Below are positions 54,178 to 63,875 of a stretch of DNA of 64,000 bases, one piece after another. The first letter of the stretch is position 1. Every line of letters starts with the position of its first letter. Position numbers and translations under genes: made by a program. The stretch covers positions 159,135 to 223,134 of the forward strand of contig NZ_JAMWEL010000001.1 in the NCBI RefSeq assembly GCF_024509555.1, in the 5' to 3' direction. Origin of the DNA: Streptococcus suis. Its GTDB lineage: Bacteria; Bacillota; Bacilli; Lactobacillales; Streptococcaceae. The notes beneath the pieces were generated by a model, which saw nothing but the letters and a program-made list of their open reading frames with translations, did no database searches and was not told the origin of the DNA.

Positions 54178-55027
54178 TAGAAAAATACAAGGCAAGAAAG
54201 AAATGGTTTTCATTATTGCTTTGTTTATTACAGGGTTGTTGATTGCTGTTTATCCCTTAACTGCTCAAGTTTATCATTTTTATTTAGCTCAGCAAAATAT
54301 AGAAACCTTTGAAAAGGAGAGAGAACATGTTGAGTATGAGGATGTTCAAAGGCGAATATACTTGGCTGAAATATATAATGAAACCTTGATCAGTTTGGGT
54401 CAAACAGATCTGGTCGATCCGTTTTCAGAACTTGAGAAAGAGGCGCGTGCAGAATATGCACGTATGTTAAAACTAGAGGAAATGATTGGGCATGTCAGTA
54501 TTCCAAAAATTGATACTAAAATTCCCATCTATGCTGGTACAAGTGAATCTATTCTTCAAAGAGGAGCAGGTCATTTGGAGGGGACTTCTTTGCCTGTTGG
54601 TGGGCAATCAACTCATGCAGTTATTACTGCCCACAGAGGCTTGCCTCAGGCAAGATTATTTACTGACTTAGATAAACTCAAAGAAGGAGATTTGTTTTAT
54701 GTAACCAATATTCGCGATACTCTTGCTTATCAAGTTGATCAAATTCAAGTGATTGAGCCTCATCAAGTTGAGGTACTTCATATCCAAGAGAATCGGGATA
54801 TTGTTACCCTATTGACTTGTACTCCCTATATGATTAATAGCCATCGGTTACTAGTGACTGGCCACCGAGTTGAGTATATACAAGAAGTAGCTGAAGAACA
54901 GGCTGTTCAAGGGCGAAATGATACGATTTTTGTACTCATTCTATCGGTGTGTGGAATAGTAATTGTCATTGGAATCGCTTGTTGGCATTTTTCATATTTT
55001 TTCAAACATCATCGAAGGAGGAGTTAG
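54164..55027 (+). CDS. Class C pilus sortase, second copy
   Basis: The product has 287 residues with a layout matching the first copy: DPF lid near 85, catalytic His in ITAHRGLPQ, Cys in LLTCTPYM, Arg in HRLLVTG, membrane segments at both ends. The two are clearly paralogous (shared AGTSE/GAGHLEGTSLPVGG block) but diverged, so they may handle different pilins. ATG 54164 is inside the end of the first. Confidence 0.92.
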   Translation: MRRIDRKIQGKKEMVFIIALFITGLLIAVYPLTAQVYHFYLAQQNIETFEKEREHVEYEDVQRRIYLAEIYNETLISLGQTDLVDPFSELEKEARAEYARMLKLEEMIGHVSIPKIDTKIPIYAGTSESILQRGAGHLEGTSLPVGGQSTHAVITAHRGLPQARLFTDLDKLKEGDLFYVTNIRDTLAYQVDQIQVIEPHQVEVLHIQENRDIVTLLTCTPYMINSHRLLVTGHRVEYIQEVAEEQAVQGRNDTIFVLILSVCGIVIVIGIACWHFSYFFKHHRRRS

Positions 55028-55062
55028 TGTAGAATTTTTTATTCGAAAGGAGGGAGAAAACT

Positions 55063-58000
55063 GTGTTTAAAAATAAAAAATGGATGAACAGGCATCTTAT
55101 CATGCTCTTTATCTTAGTTTTTACTCAGCTCTTTTCATCACTGCTTGGTGTTTTAAACGCCAGGGCAAATAGTCCAAACACTGAAATCCAACATGTAAAG
55201 ATTTTTAGTAGAAATCAAGAACTAACAGCAGATGATGCCCATCCTATCGAAATGTTTCAGGATGAAGTTGAAGTATTCACATTAGAACGTTCTGGCATAA
55301 ATGAAATGATTATGGAAGTACCTTTGCAAGAAGGTTTGCATTTCGATGTAGAAAAAACACTAGAACATAACCAAAATCGCTTGATACAAGAAGGTCTTTC
55401 TGCTAGTACTCAAGTTCCAGCTGATCGACTTGTTCAAGAGCGTTTGGAAACAGATGGTGTCCATAGAAAACTTCTATTTCATTTTCAAGAGAATCAACAA
55501 CGAATTGATTTCGTTCTGAAACCTATTCAAGTAGGAATTTACGAAATTTATGCTAAATGGTCAGATTTAAAACCAATGCAACTTGATCAGGCTACAATGG
55601 AAGAGGTGATAATTAGCAAATCAGGATACTTATCAGTCTCTGAAAAAGTAGTTGAATCACTTCCAATGACCGACGGACAGTCGGAAGCTTCACAAGAGTC
55701 AAGTGGAATAGAAGAATCAATGACAAATGATTCTGGTTCAGATGAAAATACAAATGCTTTACAATCAGAAGTGGGAACGACAACAAGTCCTGAAGCAACA
55801 ATGGCTGAAACAGATTCAACGGAATCTACAAGTCAACAAACAACAAACGAGTCATCAACAATGACTCAGGCTGACCATGATGAAAATCAAGGTCTGTCAA
55901 CCGAAACAAGTCCTGATGAATCGAAAGTTGAAAAGAGTGAACTTGAAACTAGTGAACTTCAACAAGTACCTGGTACAGAAGATTCTAAACCAGAGGATTC
56001 ATCTAATAATTTGACAGAAAATAATGCTGAAAATTCTTCGGATTCAGTAAGTCAAATTGAAAAGTCAGAAAAAAAATTAGATTCTAGTCAGGTTACAGGT
56101 ACAGAAAATCAATCAGCAGATGGAAGTTCTCGTTTCCGCTCAGCAGCAACCGTTCGGAATGCAGATATCGGGGATGGACCGATTGTAGCATATTTTGAAA
56201 AATCTTCTGAATCCATCTTATCAGGTGAATCTGGTCGATATAAAATATACTTCAAAGTGTCAGGTGCTTTAGTTGATAAGGTAAAAAATGTTCAAGCTAA
56301 AGTTCAATTGCCAACGGAAGTTGATTATTATTCTTTACCTAGTGATCTAACTCGAATGGCGATAAAGGGTGTTGTTCCTGTCTATGACAATCAGACCAAT
56401 ACCTTGACCTGGGACTTTCCAGAACTACTTACTGGGCAAATTTATGAAACGATGTTACAAGTGGATTCAAAGAATGGTATCATCCCAAATAATCATAACA
56501 TGACATCGGCTTTAACCATTTCGACAGAAGGGAATCAAGTTTATAGTAGCGGTCCTGTATCTATACAGGTTAAATCGAACAAGCCTGCGATATCAGTAAC
56601 TAAGACCTTGCTTGGAAAGAATGGGGTGCCTGGAACAGTTCTTAACCGTGGTGATGAAATCTGGTGGAATGTGAAGGTTGCGGTAACCTTGAAAGACACG
56701 GGTGGTCAATACCTAAAACCAAATAGCAGTTTGACCATCCGAGATGATAATCCTAGTGGACTGACCTTTATTGGTCAACAATCCTTTACAGTGACAATAC
56801 CTTCTCTTGAGGTCCAAAAACAGAACGCTGAACGATTTAACGGTGTCATTTATCAACATGAAGTCATTTTTCGTACTAATGCGCCAAATAGAGATGGTGA
56901 TTTTCATAACACGGCTACAGCCACAGCCACATCACTTTTTGATGAATCAATCAGTCAGCAATCAAATCGAGCGAGTGGAAGTATCAGTACTGGAAATAAT
57001 CCCTTGGCTGCTCCAAGAGGTGAATGGGCATATACGGTCAATCTAGGTCCACAAGATGCAAGCGGAAATATGCCGTTCGGCACGGGATCTATTCAACAGG
57101 CTAACCCAAATCCTACAGTCCCAAATAGTCCAGATACCCGACTGGGGTTTTCAATGAACTATAATCCAACCCCCTTACTTGCTAGGAATTACTACGATTC
57201 TTTGTCTACAGGATATTCAGGGCCAGTTCGTAATAATAATAATCGAATAATATTTAATCTTTCACTCGATATCGGCTGGGACCAAGGGACGCATCCTCGT
57301 CGTGTCAGACAAATTATTTTAAAAGACACAAGTAGGGGAACCAGTAAAACCTATTATTTTGATAATAATGGCAACAGTACAGATGGTTCAGGCTTGCGAA
57401 TTAGCTATGGTGCCAGTCAGCATTTTGGAACAGCGAAATTAATTGTTCCAGCCAACTTCTTTAACTCTTCCCGTTGGAATGGTACCAAGACAGGACATCT
57501 AGCCTGGGAGGCTCCATTAACTCGTGAAGAAAATGTTAATTTTAACTATTACCGCGAAGGGATTGGTTCTGATTGGAATATCGGTTGGACTCAAAATCCT
57601 GGATGGGGTGATTATAATCCGACCAAGAATGATTACCATTTCGTAGGATTAAAACGCGAAATAGATCAAAATTTGGAATTGGATGAATTAAGAATTTCTG
57701 TTGGATCATTCTTCGCCTTTGGGCGGGCAAATTATCAATTGCCTGGCGGGAAGATTGCAAATGGTACATCAGCAAATTACCCAACAATTACAGTGGAGTT
57801 GCAAACAAATAAAGGGACAAAAACGAAAGTAATCTATCCAGGTGAATACCCTGTAACCCAAGGTGGTCCATTTAATCCATATGGAAGTAGCTATACCATT
57901 TATCATCCATACATTACACTTTTTCGTAAGGATTTGGGTTTAGCACCAGACGAGCATGTCAATTCCTATAATGTCATATATGGTAGTCGCAATCGTTCTG

Positions 58001-60657
58001 AAATTCTAAACTCAGGATTTACTAGTCATATCGAAGATTTCTATAGGATAAGTCCAAATTTAAAAAATACTTCTGCAGTTCGTGTAATGAATAAGTCGGA
58101 GAGTTTTGGTGAACTTGCTCTGATAAATTTAAATGGAACTGGTGCGCGTGTTCAACCATTTGTCAGACGTGCAATTGGAGCTGCAGACGATAATGGTCTT
58201 ATCAATACAGAACTTGGACCACGTACAGCAGTCATTGCACCAAGAGATAATACGCCAGCACTAGCCAAAATTTCTGTCGAGTTTTTACAGAGACAAGGGA
58301 ATATTATACAACGGGGCACAACGAATAGAATGAAAGTTCAATTGCAAAATTTGAACTCATCGACTAAGCCATTAACATCACCATTACTTGCCACTGTATT
58401 ATTACCAAAAGGTGTAACAATTGATACTGCAAGTCCAAATTGGAGTTATCAAGAATCAAGAGGGGCTGTACAATCTATTGTAGATAATTACAATAATACA
58501 GGTCGTCAATTAGTTATTTACAGGTGGGAAGGTGATGGAAACAAGCGTCTAAACCCAGGTAAACACATGGTTTATGAAGTTAATGTGAGGGTTTCTGAAC
58601 AAACAGAAGAAAATATTGTGGTAGACGCTTATGGTTCTTCAAGTACAGAATTGACCGCAGAAAGTAATGACCAACTCGTAACGGATCTTCAGGATATAAA
58701 CCGAAATGGTAATACTATCGAAAAATTAGTATTCGCAAGTGCCTCATATACCTATTTAGCTTTGGATAATTTGATTGTTACTAAGTTAGTTAAGGGAAAT
58801 CGGGATCAAGATTTTTCTAAAATGGGACATTCAGACCTAGGGAGCGAGATAGATTATAAGTTACATATTCGTAATGAAAGTGGTTCAACCATACGGAAAT
58901 TTGTACTTATAGATATTCTGCCTTCAGTCGGTGATAGGACTGTTTTAAGTGGACGAATGAGAGATTCCAAATTTACGCCAACGCTTGCAGGTCCTATTAC
59001 ATTACCGCAGGATTGGATTGGGAAAGTTGATGTGTATTATAGTACATCAAAAAATCCAAGGAGAGATGATGTCATTGATGGTGCCATTTATCCAAATGAA
59101 TCATTGAAACCAACAAATCCACTTGGAGCTGAAGAACCTAATTGGCATACGGAAGATGCGGTTGTTAATTGGGCTAATATCCATAGTTTTAAACTTGTTT
59201 TGAAAGATGGGATGACCATACCAGCTGAGCAAGATATTTACTTTAAAATGATTGCTCCCCAGGCCGTTGATGATTCAAATCTATTAAATCCAACACCTGA
59301 ACAGGAGCGTGACAAGGCTGCTTGGAACTCCGTTGCAGCGACAGCTAACAACTTGTTACCTGTTGAACCGGAGCGTGTGGGTGTTGTATTATACACATGG
59401 TCTACATCCATTCAAATTACCAAGCTGGATCTAGCTGATCAAGCATTGGCTGGAGTTGAATTTACTCTGTTCAAGAAATCTGAAGACGGCAGTCTAGCTG
59501 AAGTTTCTCGTTTGGAAACGGATAGTGTAGGATGGCTAAGATTTACAGGCTTGGTTATTCCAACAACAGATAAAGACTATTATGTCTTAAAAGAAACTCG
59601 CTCTGCAGCTGGATATACAAGCCTAGAAAAGGATATTGAATTTAGCCTCAATGTTAATGGTCAATTTGAACTCATTACGTCCTATCAAGTTAACGGACTA
59701 CCAGTAGCAGAGTTACTGGCAGATGGGCTTTGGGAGTATGCACACTTAAAAATCCGTAATAAAAATTGGACCAATCTTCGAATTATTAAAACAAATGAAG
59801 ATGGTAGTAAACGACTCAATCAAGCAATTTTTGAATTGACATCTATTGCGGATAACCAGGTCTATAGGCTTGAAACAAATAGTCAAAATGGAGAAGATGG
59901 TGTAGCTTACTTAGACAATATTGCTCTTCCAACTGCTGGACAGGTCAGAGAATTTGAGTTGAGAGAGCTGACTGCACCAAGAGGTTATCTACCAATCTCG
60001 CAAATGATTCGTTTGACTCTGGATGACAGGGGGCAATGGACTATTCAGAATCAAGGTAATTCTGATATAAGTCTCGATTTGTTTACAACGAACTTTGAAC
60101 GGACAGATTCACAATCTCAGGTTCATCCAATTGGTGAACAAATCGCTCAGTTAACAATAAAAAACCATCCGTCTTTTGAAATACGTATTGTCAAAGTAGA
60201 CGGTGCAGACCATAATATCTTGTTATCAGATGTACAGTTTAAGATTGCGGCTTCTAAAGAAGATGCCCAAGCTGGACGATTTATCCGGAAGACTGCTCAA
60301 TCTCAACTCCTGTTACCAGGACAAAGTGGTTATGAAGATGCCGAAGATCTTCTAGTAACTACTGATGAAACCGGTCGAGCAAGTTTCCAAGGATTAAATA
60401 GAAATAGTAGTTATTGGATAGTTGAAACAAAAGCTAAGATAGGTTATCGTTTATTTGAAGCACCTATTGAAGTACAAGTTCCAACTAATTCAGAAGAACA
60501 AACAGAGATTACAGTTGAAAATCATAAGATACCAGAATTGCCACATGTTGGTGGTATTGGTATTTTACCTAATCTTTTCATTGGAGTATGTATGATTGTA
60601 GCATCATTTGTACTGGCCGAAAGAAGAAAGAGAATTGGTTACAAGGTACAGAAATGA
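55063..60657 (+). CDS. Giant pilus-associated surface protein (1864 aa, LPHVG)
   Basis: GTG start after AAAGGAGGGAG. Signal peptide about 1-36. Residues about 200-355 are rich in Ser, Thr and Glu. Large beta-rich regions follow, and the last third has Cna-B/SpaA-like domains with E-boxes YYVLKETRSAAGY, FELRELTAPRGY and YWIVETKAKIGY. The sorting signal starts at about 1826 as LPHVG, then a membrane segment and RRKR. It is a likely tip adhesin. No von Willebrand A domain was recognised by eye. Confidence 0.85.
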   Translation: MFKNKKWMNRHLIMLFILVFTQLFSSLLGVLNARANSPNTEIQHVKIFSRNQELTADDAHPIEMFQDEVEVFTLERSGINEMIMEVPLQEGLHFDVEKTLEHNQNRLIQEGLSASTQVPADRLVQERLETDGVHRKLLFHFQENQQRIDFVLKPIQVGIYEIYAKWSDLKPMQLDQATMEEVIISKSGYLSVSEKVVESLPMTDGQSEASQESSGIEESMTNDSGSDENTNALQSEVGTTTSPEATMAETDSTESTSQQTTNESSTMTQADHDENQGLSTETSPDESKVEKSELETSELQQVPGTEDSKPEDSSNNLTENNAENSSDSVSQIEKSEKKLDSSQVTGTENQSADGSSRFRSAATVRNADIGDGPIVAYFEKSSESILSGESGRYKIYFKVSGALVDKVKNVQAKVQLPTEVDYYSLPSDLTRMAIKGVVPVYDNQTNTLTWDFPELLTGQIYETMLQVDSKNGIIPNNHNMTSALTISTEGNQVYSSGPVSIQVKSNKPAISVTKTLLGKNGVPGTVLNRGDEIWWNVKVAVTLKDTGGQYLKPNSSLTIRDDNPSGLTFIGQQSFTVTIPSLEVQKQNAERFNGVIYQHEVIFRTNAPNRDGDFHNTATATATSLFDESISQQSNRASGSISTGNNPLAAPRGEWAYTVNLGPQDASGNMPFGTGSIQQANPNPTVPNSPDTRLGFSMNYNPTPLLARNYYDSLSTGYSGPVRNNNNRIIFNLSLDIGWDQGTHPRRVRQIILKDTSRGTSKTYYFDNNGNSTDGSGLRISYGASQHFGTAKLIVPANFFNSSRWNGTKTGHLAWEAPLTREENVNFNYYREGIGSDWNIGWTQNPGWGDYNPTKNDYHFVGLKREIDQNLELDELRISVGSFFAFGRANYQLPGGKIANGTSANYPTITVELQTNKGTKTKVIYPGEYPVTQGGPFNPYGSSYTIYHPYITLFRKDLGLAPDEHVNSYNVIYGSRNRSEILNSGFTSHIEDFYRISPNLKNTSAVRVMNKSESFGELALINLNGTGARVQPFVRRAIGAADDNGLINTELGPRTAVIAPRDNTPALAKISVEFLQRQGNIIQRGTTNRMKVQLQNLNSSTKPLTSPLLATVLLPKGVTIDTASPNWSYQESRGAVQSIVDNYNNTGRQLVIYRWEGDGNKRLNPGKHMVYEVNVRVSEQTEENIVVDAYGSSSTELTAESNDQLVTDLQDINRNGNTIEKLVFASASYTYLALDNLIVTKLVKGNRDQDFSKMGHSDLGSEIDYKLHIRNESGSTIRKFVLIDILPSVGDRTVLSGRMRDSKFTPTLAGPITLPQDWIGKVDVYYSTSKNPRRDDVIDGAIYPNESLKPTNPLGAEEPNWHTEDAVVNWANIHSFKLVLKDGMTIPAEQDIYFKMIAPQAVDDSNLLNPTPEQERDKAAWNSVAATANNLLPVEPERVGVVLYTWSTSIQITKLDLADQALAGVEFTLFKKSEDGSLAEVSRLETDSVGWLRFTGLVIPTTDKDYYVLKETRSAAGYTSLEKDIEFSLNVNGQFELITSYQVNGLPVAELLADGLWEYAHLKIRNKNWTNLRIIKTNEDGSKRLNQAIFELTSIADNQVYRLETNSQNGEDGVAYLDNIALPTAGQVREFELRELTAPRGYLPISQMIRLTLDDRGQWTIQNQGNSDISLDLFTTNFERTDSQSQVHPIGEQIAQLTIKNHPSFEIRIVKVDGADHNILLSDVQFKIAASKEDAQAGRFIRKTAQSQLLLPGQSGYEDAEDLLVTTDETGRASFQGLNRNSSYWIVETKAKIGYRLFEAPIEVQVPTNSEEQTEITVENHKIPELPHVGGIGILPNLFIGVCMIVASFVLAERRKRIGYKVQK

Positions 60658-60758
60658 AAAGAATGAACAAGACATTGAAGATAGGATATGAACAGTACCA
60701 TAATTTCATCGGATATGCTTGTAATTGGTATTTTCGAAGAACTCTATACGAATCAATA

Positions 60759-60801
60759 AAACCTCAAATCACAGTTAGAATGTCTGATTTGAGGTTTCTT
60801 G
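60759..60801 (+). terminator. Terminator of the pilus operon
   Basis: AAACCTCAAATCA 60759-60771 pairs with TGATTTGAGGTTT 60785-60797 around a 13-base loop; short T runs follow. Confidence 0.7.
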
Positions 60802-60868
60802 ATTTTAGGGGTGGTATCGATTTCAGTTGTATGAGCTCTTTGATTACTTCGTTAATTCGTTTTTCCAT
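60764..60868 (-). CDS. Very short minus-strand frame (34 aa), doubtful
   Basis: The reading from ATG 60868 gives MEKRINEVIKELIQLKSIPP and 14 more residues, a helix-rich charged peptide. TATACT lies upstream on that strand. Its 3' part lies in the pilus terminator. It may be the end of a lost gene. Confidence 0.25.
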   Translation of the reverse strand: MEKRINEVIKELIQLKSIPPLKSRNLKSDILTVI

Positions 60869-61033
60869 ACTTCAGTATAGCCTACACCTATTTACCTTTG
60901 AAAAAACTAAACGACTATAGTAGTCATATTTTGAAAAACTGTATTATTATTTTCTGAATATGTTAAAACAAGGAGGTTTATGAATACTGGAAATATGGTA
61001 TAATAACTACATATTCGATGAGGAGGTATCTAT

Positions 61034-61534
61034 ATGCTCATCAAACCTATGGAAACCAATAAAGAAATTCAAGGCAAGGCATTTGTTCACTGGAAGGCTT
61101 GGCAGGAAGCCTATACTGGGTTATTACCGAAGGATTTTCTCCAAAAGACCTACACCTTGGAACGGTGTCAAGACTGGGCTGTCCGTTATCCTCAAAATAT
61201 CCTGGTGGCTCTGGTGGACGAGCAAGTGGTTGGCTTTGCTTGTTACGGTGCCAGCAGTCAGGAAGATTTACAGGAGGCTGGCGAGCTTTATGCCCTTTAT
61301 ATACTGGCGGATTACTACGATCAAGGAATTGGCTACAAGCTTATGCAGGCGGCCTTGGAAAAATTGCAGAGCTACCATAGGGTTTCTCTCTGGGTATTGG
61401 AGGGGAATGCGCGTGCGATTGCCTTTTATGAAAAAGTTGGCTTTCGCTTTGACGGAGTAAGCAAGACAGTCAAGCTAGGAGCAGACCGCACCGAGTACCG
61501 TATGGTTTTGGAATTAGTAGATGTAATGCAATAA
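61034..61534 (+). CDS. GNAT family N-acetyltransferase
   Basis: The product has 166 residues. Motif A appears as ELYALYILADYYDQGIGYKL (Q-G-I-G-Y at about 98-102), with VLEGNARAIAFYEKVGF near 124-140. It resembles RimI-like or spermidine-type acetyltransferases; substrate unknown. GAGGAGG precedes the ATG and TATAAT lies at about 60999. Confidence 0.85.
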   Translation: MLIKPMETNKEIQGKAFVHWKAWQEAYTGLLPKDFLQKTYTLERCQDWAVRYPQNILVALVDEQVVGFACYGASSQEDLQEAGELYALYILADYYDQGIGYKLMQAALEKLQSYHRVSLWVLEGNARAIAFYEKVGFRFDGVSKTVKLGADRTEYRMVLELVDVMQ

Positions 61535-61601
61535 TAATATATTGAATATTGAATAACACGCTTTGATGTGCTATAATAAGGCTGAATCAAGGAGGGTTTT
61601 T

Positions 61602-62507
61602 ATGATTTTACTGACCAATAATCGTTTACGTGTTGAAATTTCTGAGCCCGGCGAACGACCAAATGATACTTTTCGTTTTGATCGAGCAGGCTTTATTTCA
61701 GATGTAACACTGGATGGTGATACACATTTTGGTGCCAATGAGCCTATGAACTTACGACATTTATCGTCTGGTGGTAGAGGGTTGTGTTGCGAATTTTCAG
61801 GAGATTTTTCTGCTGGAGCCCAAGTCGGTGACTATTTTCCGAAATTAGGTGTGGGCTTGATTAAGCAGGATAGTGAACTAGGTTACCAATTTGCCCATAA
61901 ATACGATGAAGTCATTCCCTATCCTGTCACCTACAGCCATACGGAAACTTCTGCTACATTTTTTACAGAAGCGGTTGCTTGTATGGGAATTGCTGCTGAG
62001 ATTGAAAAGACTATTCGGATTGATGAGAATGCTATTATTTTAGAAGCCAAAATTACCAATGTTGGCGACAAGCCATTTGAAACAGAAGAATACTGCCATA
62101 ACTTCCTCAGTATTGATGGAATGGCTATTTCACCGGATTACCGACTGGACTTGCCAGATATGAATGACTTGGGCCATGATCGTTTAGAAGGTTTTGGCGG
62201 CTATGACCATAACAATTTTATTGCGGACGGGAAGGCTATTACCTTCGAAAAATGTGAAACCGATGTCTCTCTCAGTGTTCTTAGCACCGATAAGGCAAAC
62301 CTAGGTGATACATTTACCTGGAAACTCAGCCACAAAGGGGCTCAAGCAAGCGTCACTGGGATAGATAATGTCAAACCGACTAGCTTACTTCTTTGGGCTA
62401 CTGACCACATTGTCAGTCCAGAAATTATTCAGACCATTAGGCTTTCGCCGGGGCAAAGTCATAGTTGGACCCGTCGCTGGATCTTTGAAGCCAACCCTCG
62501 TTGGTAA
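61602..62507 (+). CDS. Aldose 1-epimerase-like protein (GalM superfamily)
   Basis: The product has 301 residues and a beta-rich sandwich of the galactose mutarotase superfamily. HNFLSIDGMAISPDYRLDLP lies near residue 166 where these proteins bind sugar, and SWTRRW ends it. Closest in feel to streptococcal 'hypothetical GalM-like' proteins. Substrate unknown. AAGGAGG precedes ATG 61602; TATAAT at about 61572. Confidence 0.78.
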   Translation: MILLTNNRLRVEISEPGERPNDTFRFDRAGFISDVTLDGDTHFGANEPMNLRHLSSGGRGLCCEFSGDFSAGAQVGDYFPKLGVGLIKQDSELGYQFAHKYDEVIPYPVTYSHTETSATFFTEAVACMGIAAEIEKTIRIDENAIILEAKITNVGDKPFETEEYCHNFLSIDGMAISPDYRLDLPDMNDLGHDRLEGFGGYDHNNFIADGKAITFEKCETDVSLSVLSTDKANLGDTFTWKLSHKGAQASVTGIDNVKPTSLLLWATDHIVSPEIIQTIRLSPGQSHSWTRRWIFEANPRW

Positions 62508-62741
62508 GGAAAATTAAGAGGAAGTGGGAAGAAACCAATCAACCACTGCACTGAGATGTTGACACGAACACTATGAAGTCAGGGTAGAGTTTTTGCCTAG
62601 CCTAAAAGTGACAATCGGAGTAATAAAACAGTAATCACTGATGAGATATTCAAATAGATTAAGGGTCTGTTTGCTACCAAGGAAATTATGTTGTCAAGTT
62701 GAAATTCCTAATATATTTGATTGAGAATGGAGGTATTTAAA
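62508..62741. repeat. Intergenic repeat region with dispersed 32-bp segment
   Basis: GAAGTGGGAAGAAACCAATC leads into the 32-bp segment 62534-62565 that matches 15303-15334 with one change and recurs inverted at 63245-63272. No gene is seen. The rest of the spacer shows no further clear structure. Confidence 0.6.
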
Positions 62742-63062
62742 ATGAATTCTGAATTTAGAAAAAAGGTTTTCGAAGCGGTATCAAATTTTGATGCAAGTTT
62801 TCGCGAAATGGGACTATCACAGGTCACCTATTCACGTGCATATAATTTACTGGATAAGATAAAGTTGGAAGTTAATGATGAGAGTATTAATGGTGTTGCC
62901 TTTAATTTGAAGATTCGTTACTTTTATGATTACTTTTGTCGAGAGTTGATGCCTGGTGGAATTGTTCTTTCTGAACAGGCACAGAAAGATTTTTCGGATA
63001 TTTCTGACTTAGCAAATGCACCGGAGTTATTGGGAGAAATTCATAGTCCTATTGGCTTTTAA
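62742..63062 (+). CDS. Small helical protein, unknown function
   Basis: The product has 106 residues, probably all-helical (MNSEFRKKVFEAVSNFDASF and onward). ATGGAGG precedes the ATG at a good distance. The size and charge could suit a bacteriocin-immunity-type helical bundle, but no bacteriocin gene is near and no family motif is recognised. It stands between two repeat regions. Confidence 0.6.
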   Translation: MNSEFRKKVFEAVSNFDASFREMGLSQVTYSRAYNLLDKIKLEVNDESINGVAFNLKIRYFYDYFCRELMPGGIVLSEQAQKDFSDISDLANAPELLGEIHSPIGF

Positions 63063-63244
63063 GTTCAATTAGCTACTAATGTTGTTAGGTTTGTGTTAAT
63101 ATCTCAAATCCTTGTCTGAAAGGTAATTCATAGGACTGTATCATGTCTTTACTGGCAGAATTTTATGTACATTTGGTTGCAATTTTGTAAAAATGTTTTG
63201 AAGAATGAGGCTGTGCTCAAGTCCAGCACCGCTTCTCAACATTA

Positions 63245-63272
63245 GTGTCAACATCTCATCGCAGTGGTTGAT
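63245..63272 (-). repeat. Inverted copy of the dispersed segment
   Basis: GTGTCAACATCTCATCGCAG continues GTGGTTGAT, the reverse complement of 62534-62565 with one or two changes. With the 62534 copy it brackets the small gene at 62742 as an inverted pair. Confidence 0.7.
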
Positions 63273-63275
63273 TTC

Positions 63276-63718
63276 TCAAACAATCTGGGAGATTGTTTGA
63301 GGTAGGAAATATAACAAACGAAGTTTGTATCAAAACAGTCCGGGGGAGTGAAACAGTTCAGTGAACTGTTTCAGCCCGAGCCTAGAAAGGAAAAAGCGAG
63401 GTTAAAGGTTGGAGATAGGATTTGCAAAGCAAATCACATCAGTTCGCGTTTTACACTCCAAATCTGATCTTACGATTGTTGCGAACAAAGTTCGCTTTAT
63501 CTCCAACCTCAAACTGTTTCCCAGACAGTTTTGTAGCGAACTCTGTTCGCTCTATCTCCGACCTCCAAAGGTTCCCCAAACCTTTTTGTAACGAACCTTG
63601 TTCGCTCTATTTCCAACCTCAAACTGTCCCCCAGACAGTTTGAGCTATACGGGGGTGGGAGTTTAAAAGGTCTGGGAGACCTTTTAAAGTGGGAGATATA
63701 AGCTGACGGCAGTCAGCT
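63276..63718. repeat. Array of about a dozen short palindromes
   Basis: Successive near-perfect hairpins include TCAAACAATC..., ACAAACGAAGTTTGT, GAAACAGTTC...GAACTGTTTC (63350-63372), GATTTGCAAAGCAAATC, GCGAACAAAGTTCGC, AAACTGTTTCCCAGACAGTTT, AGCGAACTCTGTTCGCT, AAAGGTTCCCCAAACCTTT, CAAACTGTCCCCCAGACAGT, TAAAAGGTCTGGGAGACC... and AGCTGACGGCAGTCAGCT. In the middle, CTCTATCTCCAACCT-like spacers recur between two alternating classes. No protein gene is visible. Confidence 0.75.
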
Positions 63719-63870
63719 CACATAAATTGATGTCTGGGGATAGACTGTTTCAGCTCAACAACTGGAAAAAAGGACTTGTTGACGAACTCTTCTATGAATG
63801 GTCGAGTTCTTATACGAAAACTCAAAAGAATGCAAAAACTCCCTCCCTATGATATAATCAAAGCGAAAAA
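63719..63870 (+). promoter_or_regulatory. Intergenic DNA with a promoter
   Basis: No gene is seen. TATAAT at 63853-63858 lies just before the hairpin at 63876. An inverted repeat GAACTC...GAGTTC is visible at about 63785-63812. Confidence 0.4.
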
Positions 63871-63875
63871 AATTT

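Noticed and set aside
55063..60657. Von Willebrand A domain in the giant surface protein
   Set aside because: No clear DxSxS MIDAS motif was found by reading; a profile search would be needed to call one.
60964..61002. Seven-codon upstream frame (AAGGAGGTTTATG...TAA) before the second GNAT gene
   Set aside because: It overlaps the predicted -10 box of that gene, so it is probably not transcribed with it.
63276..63718. Palindrome array considered as a CRISPR
   Set aside because: Units differ in sequence and length, spacers are the conserved part and no cas genes are present, the opposite of a CRISPR.
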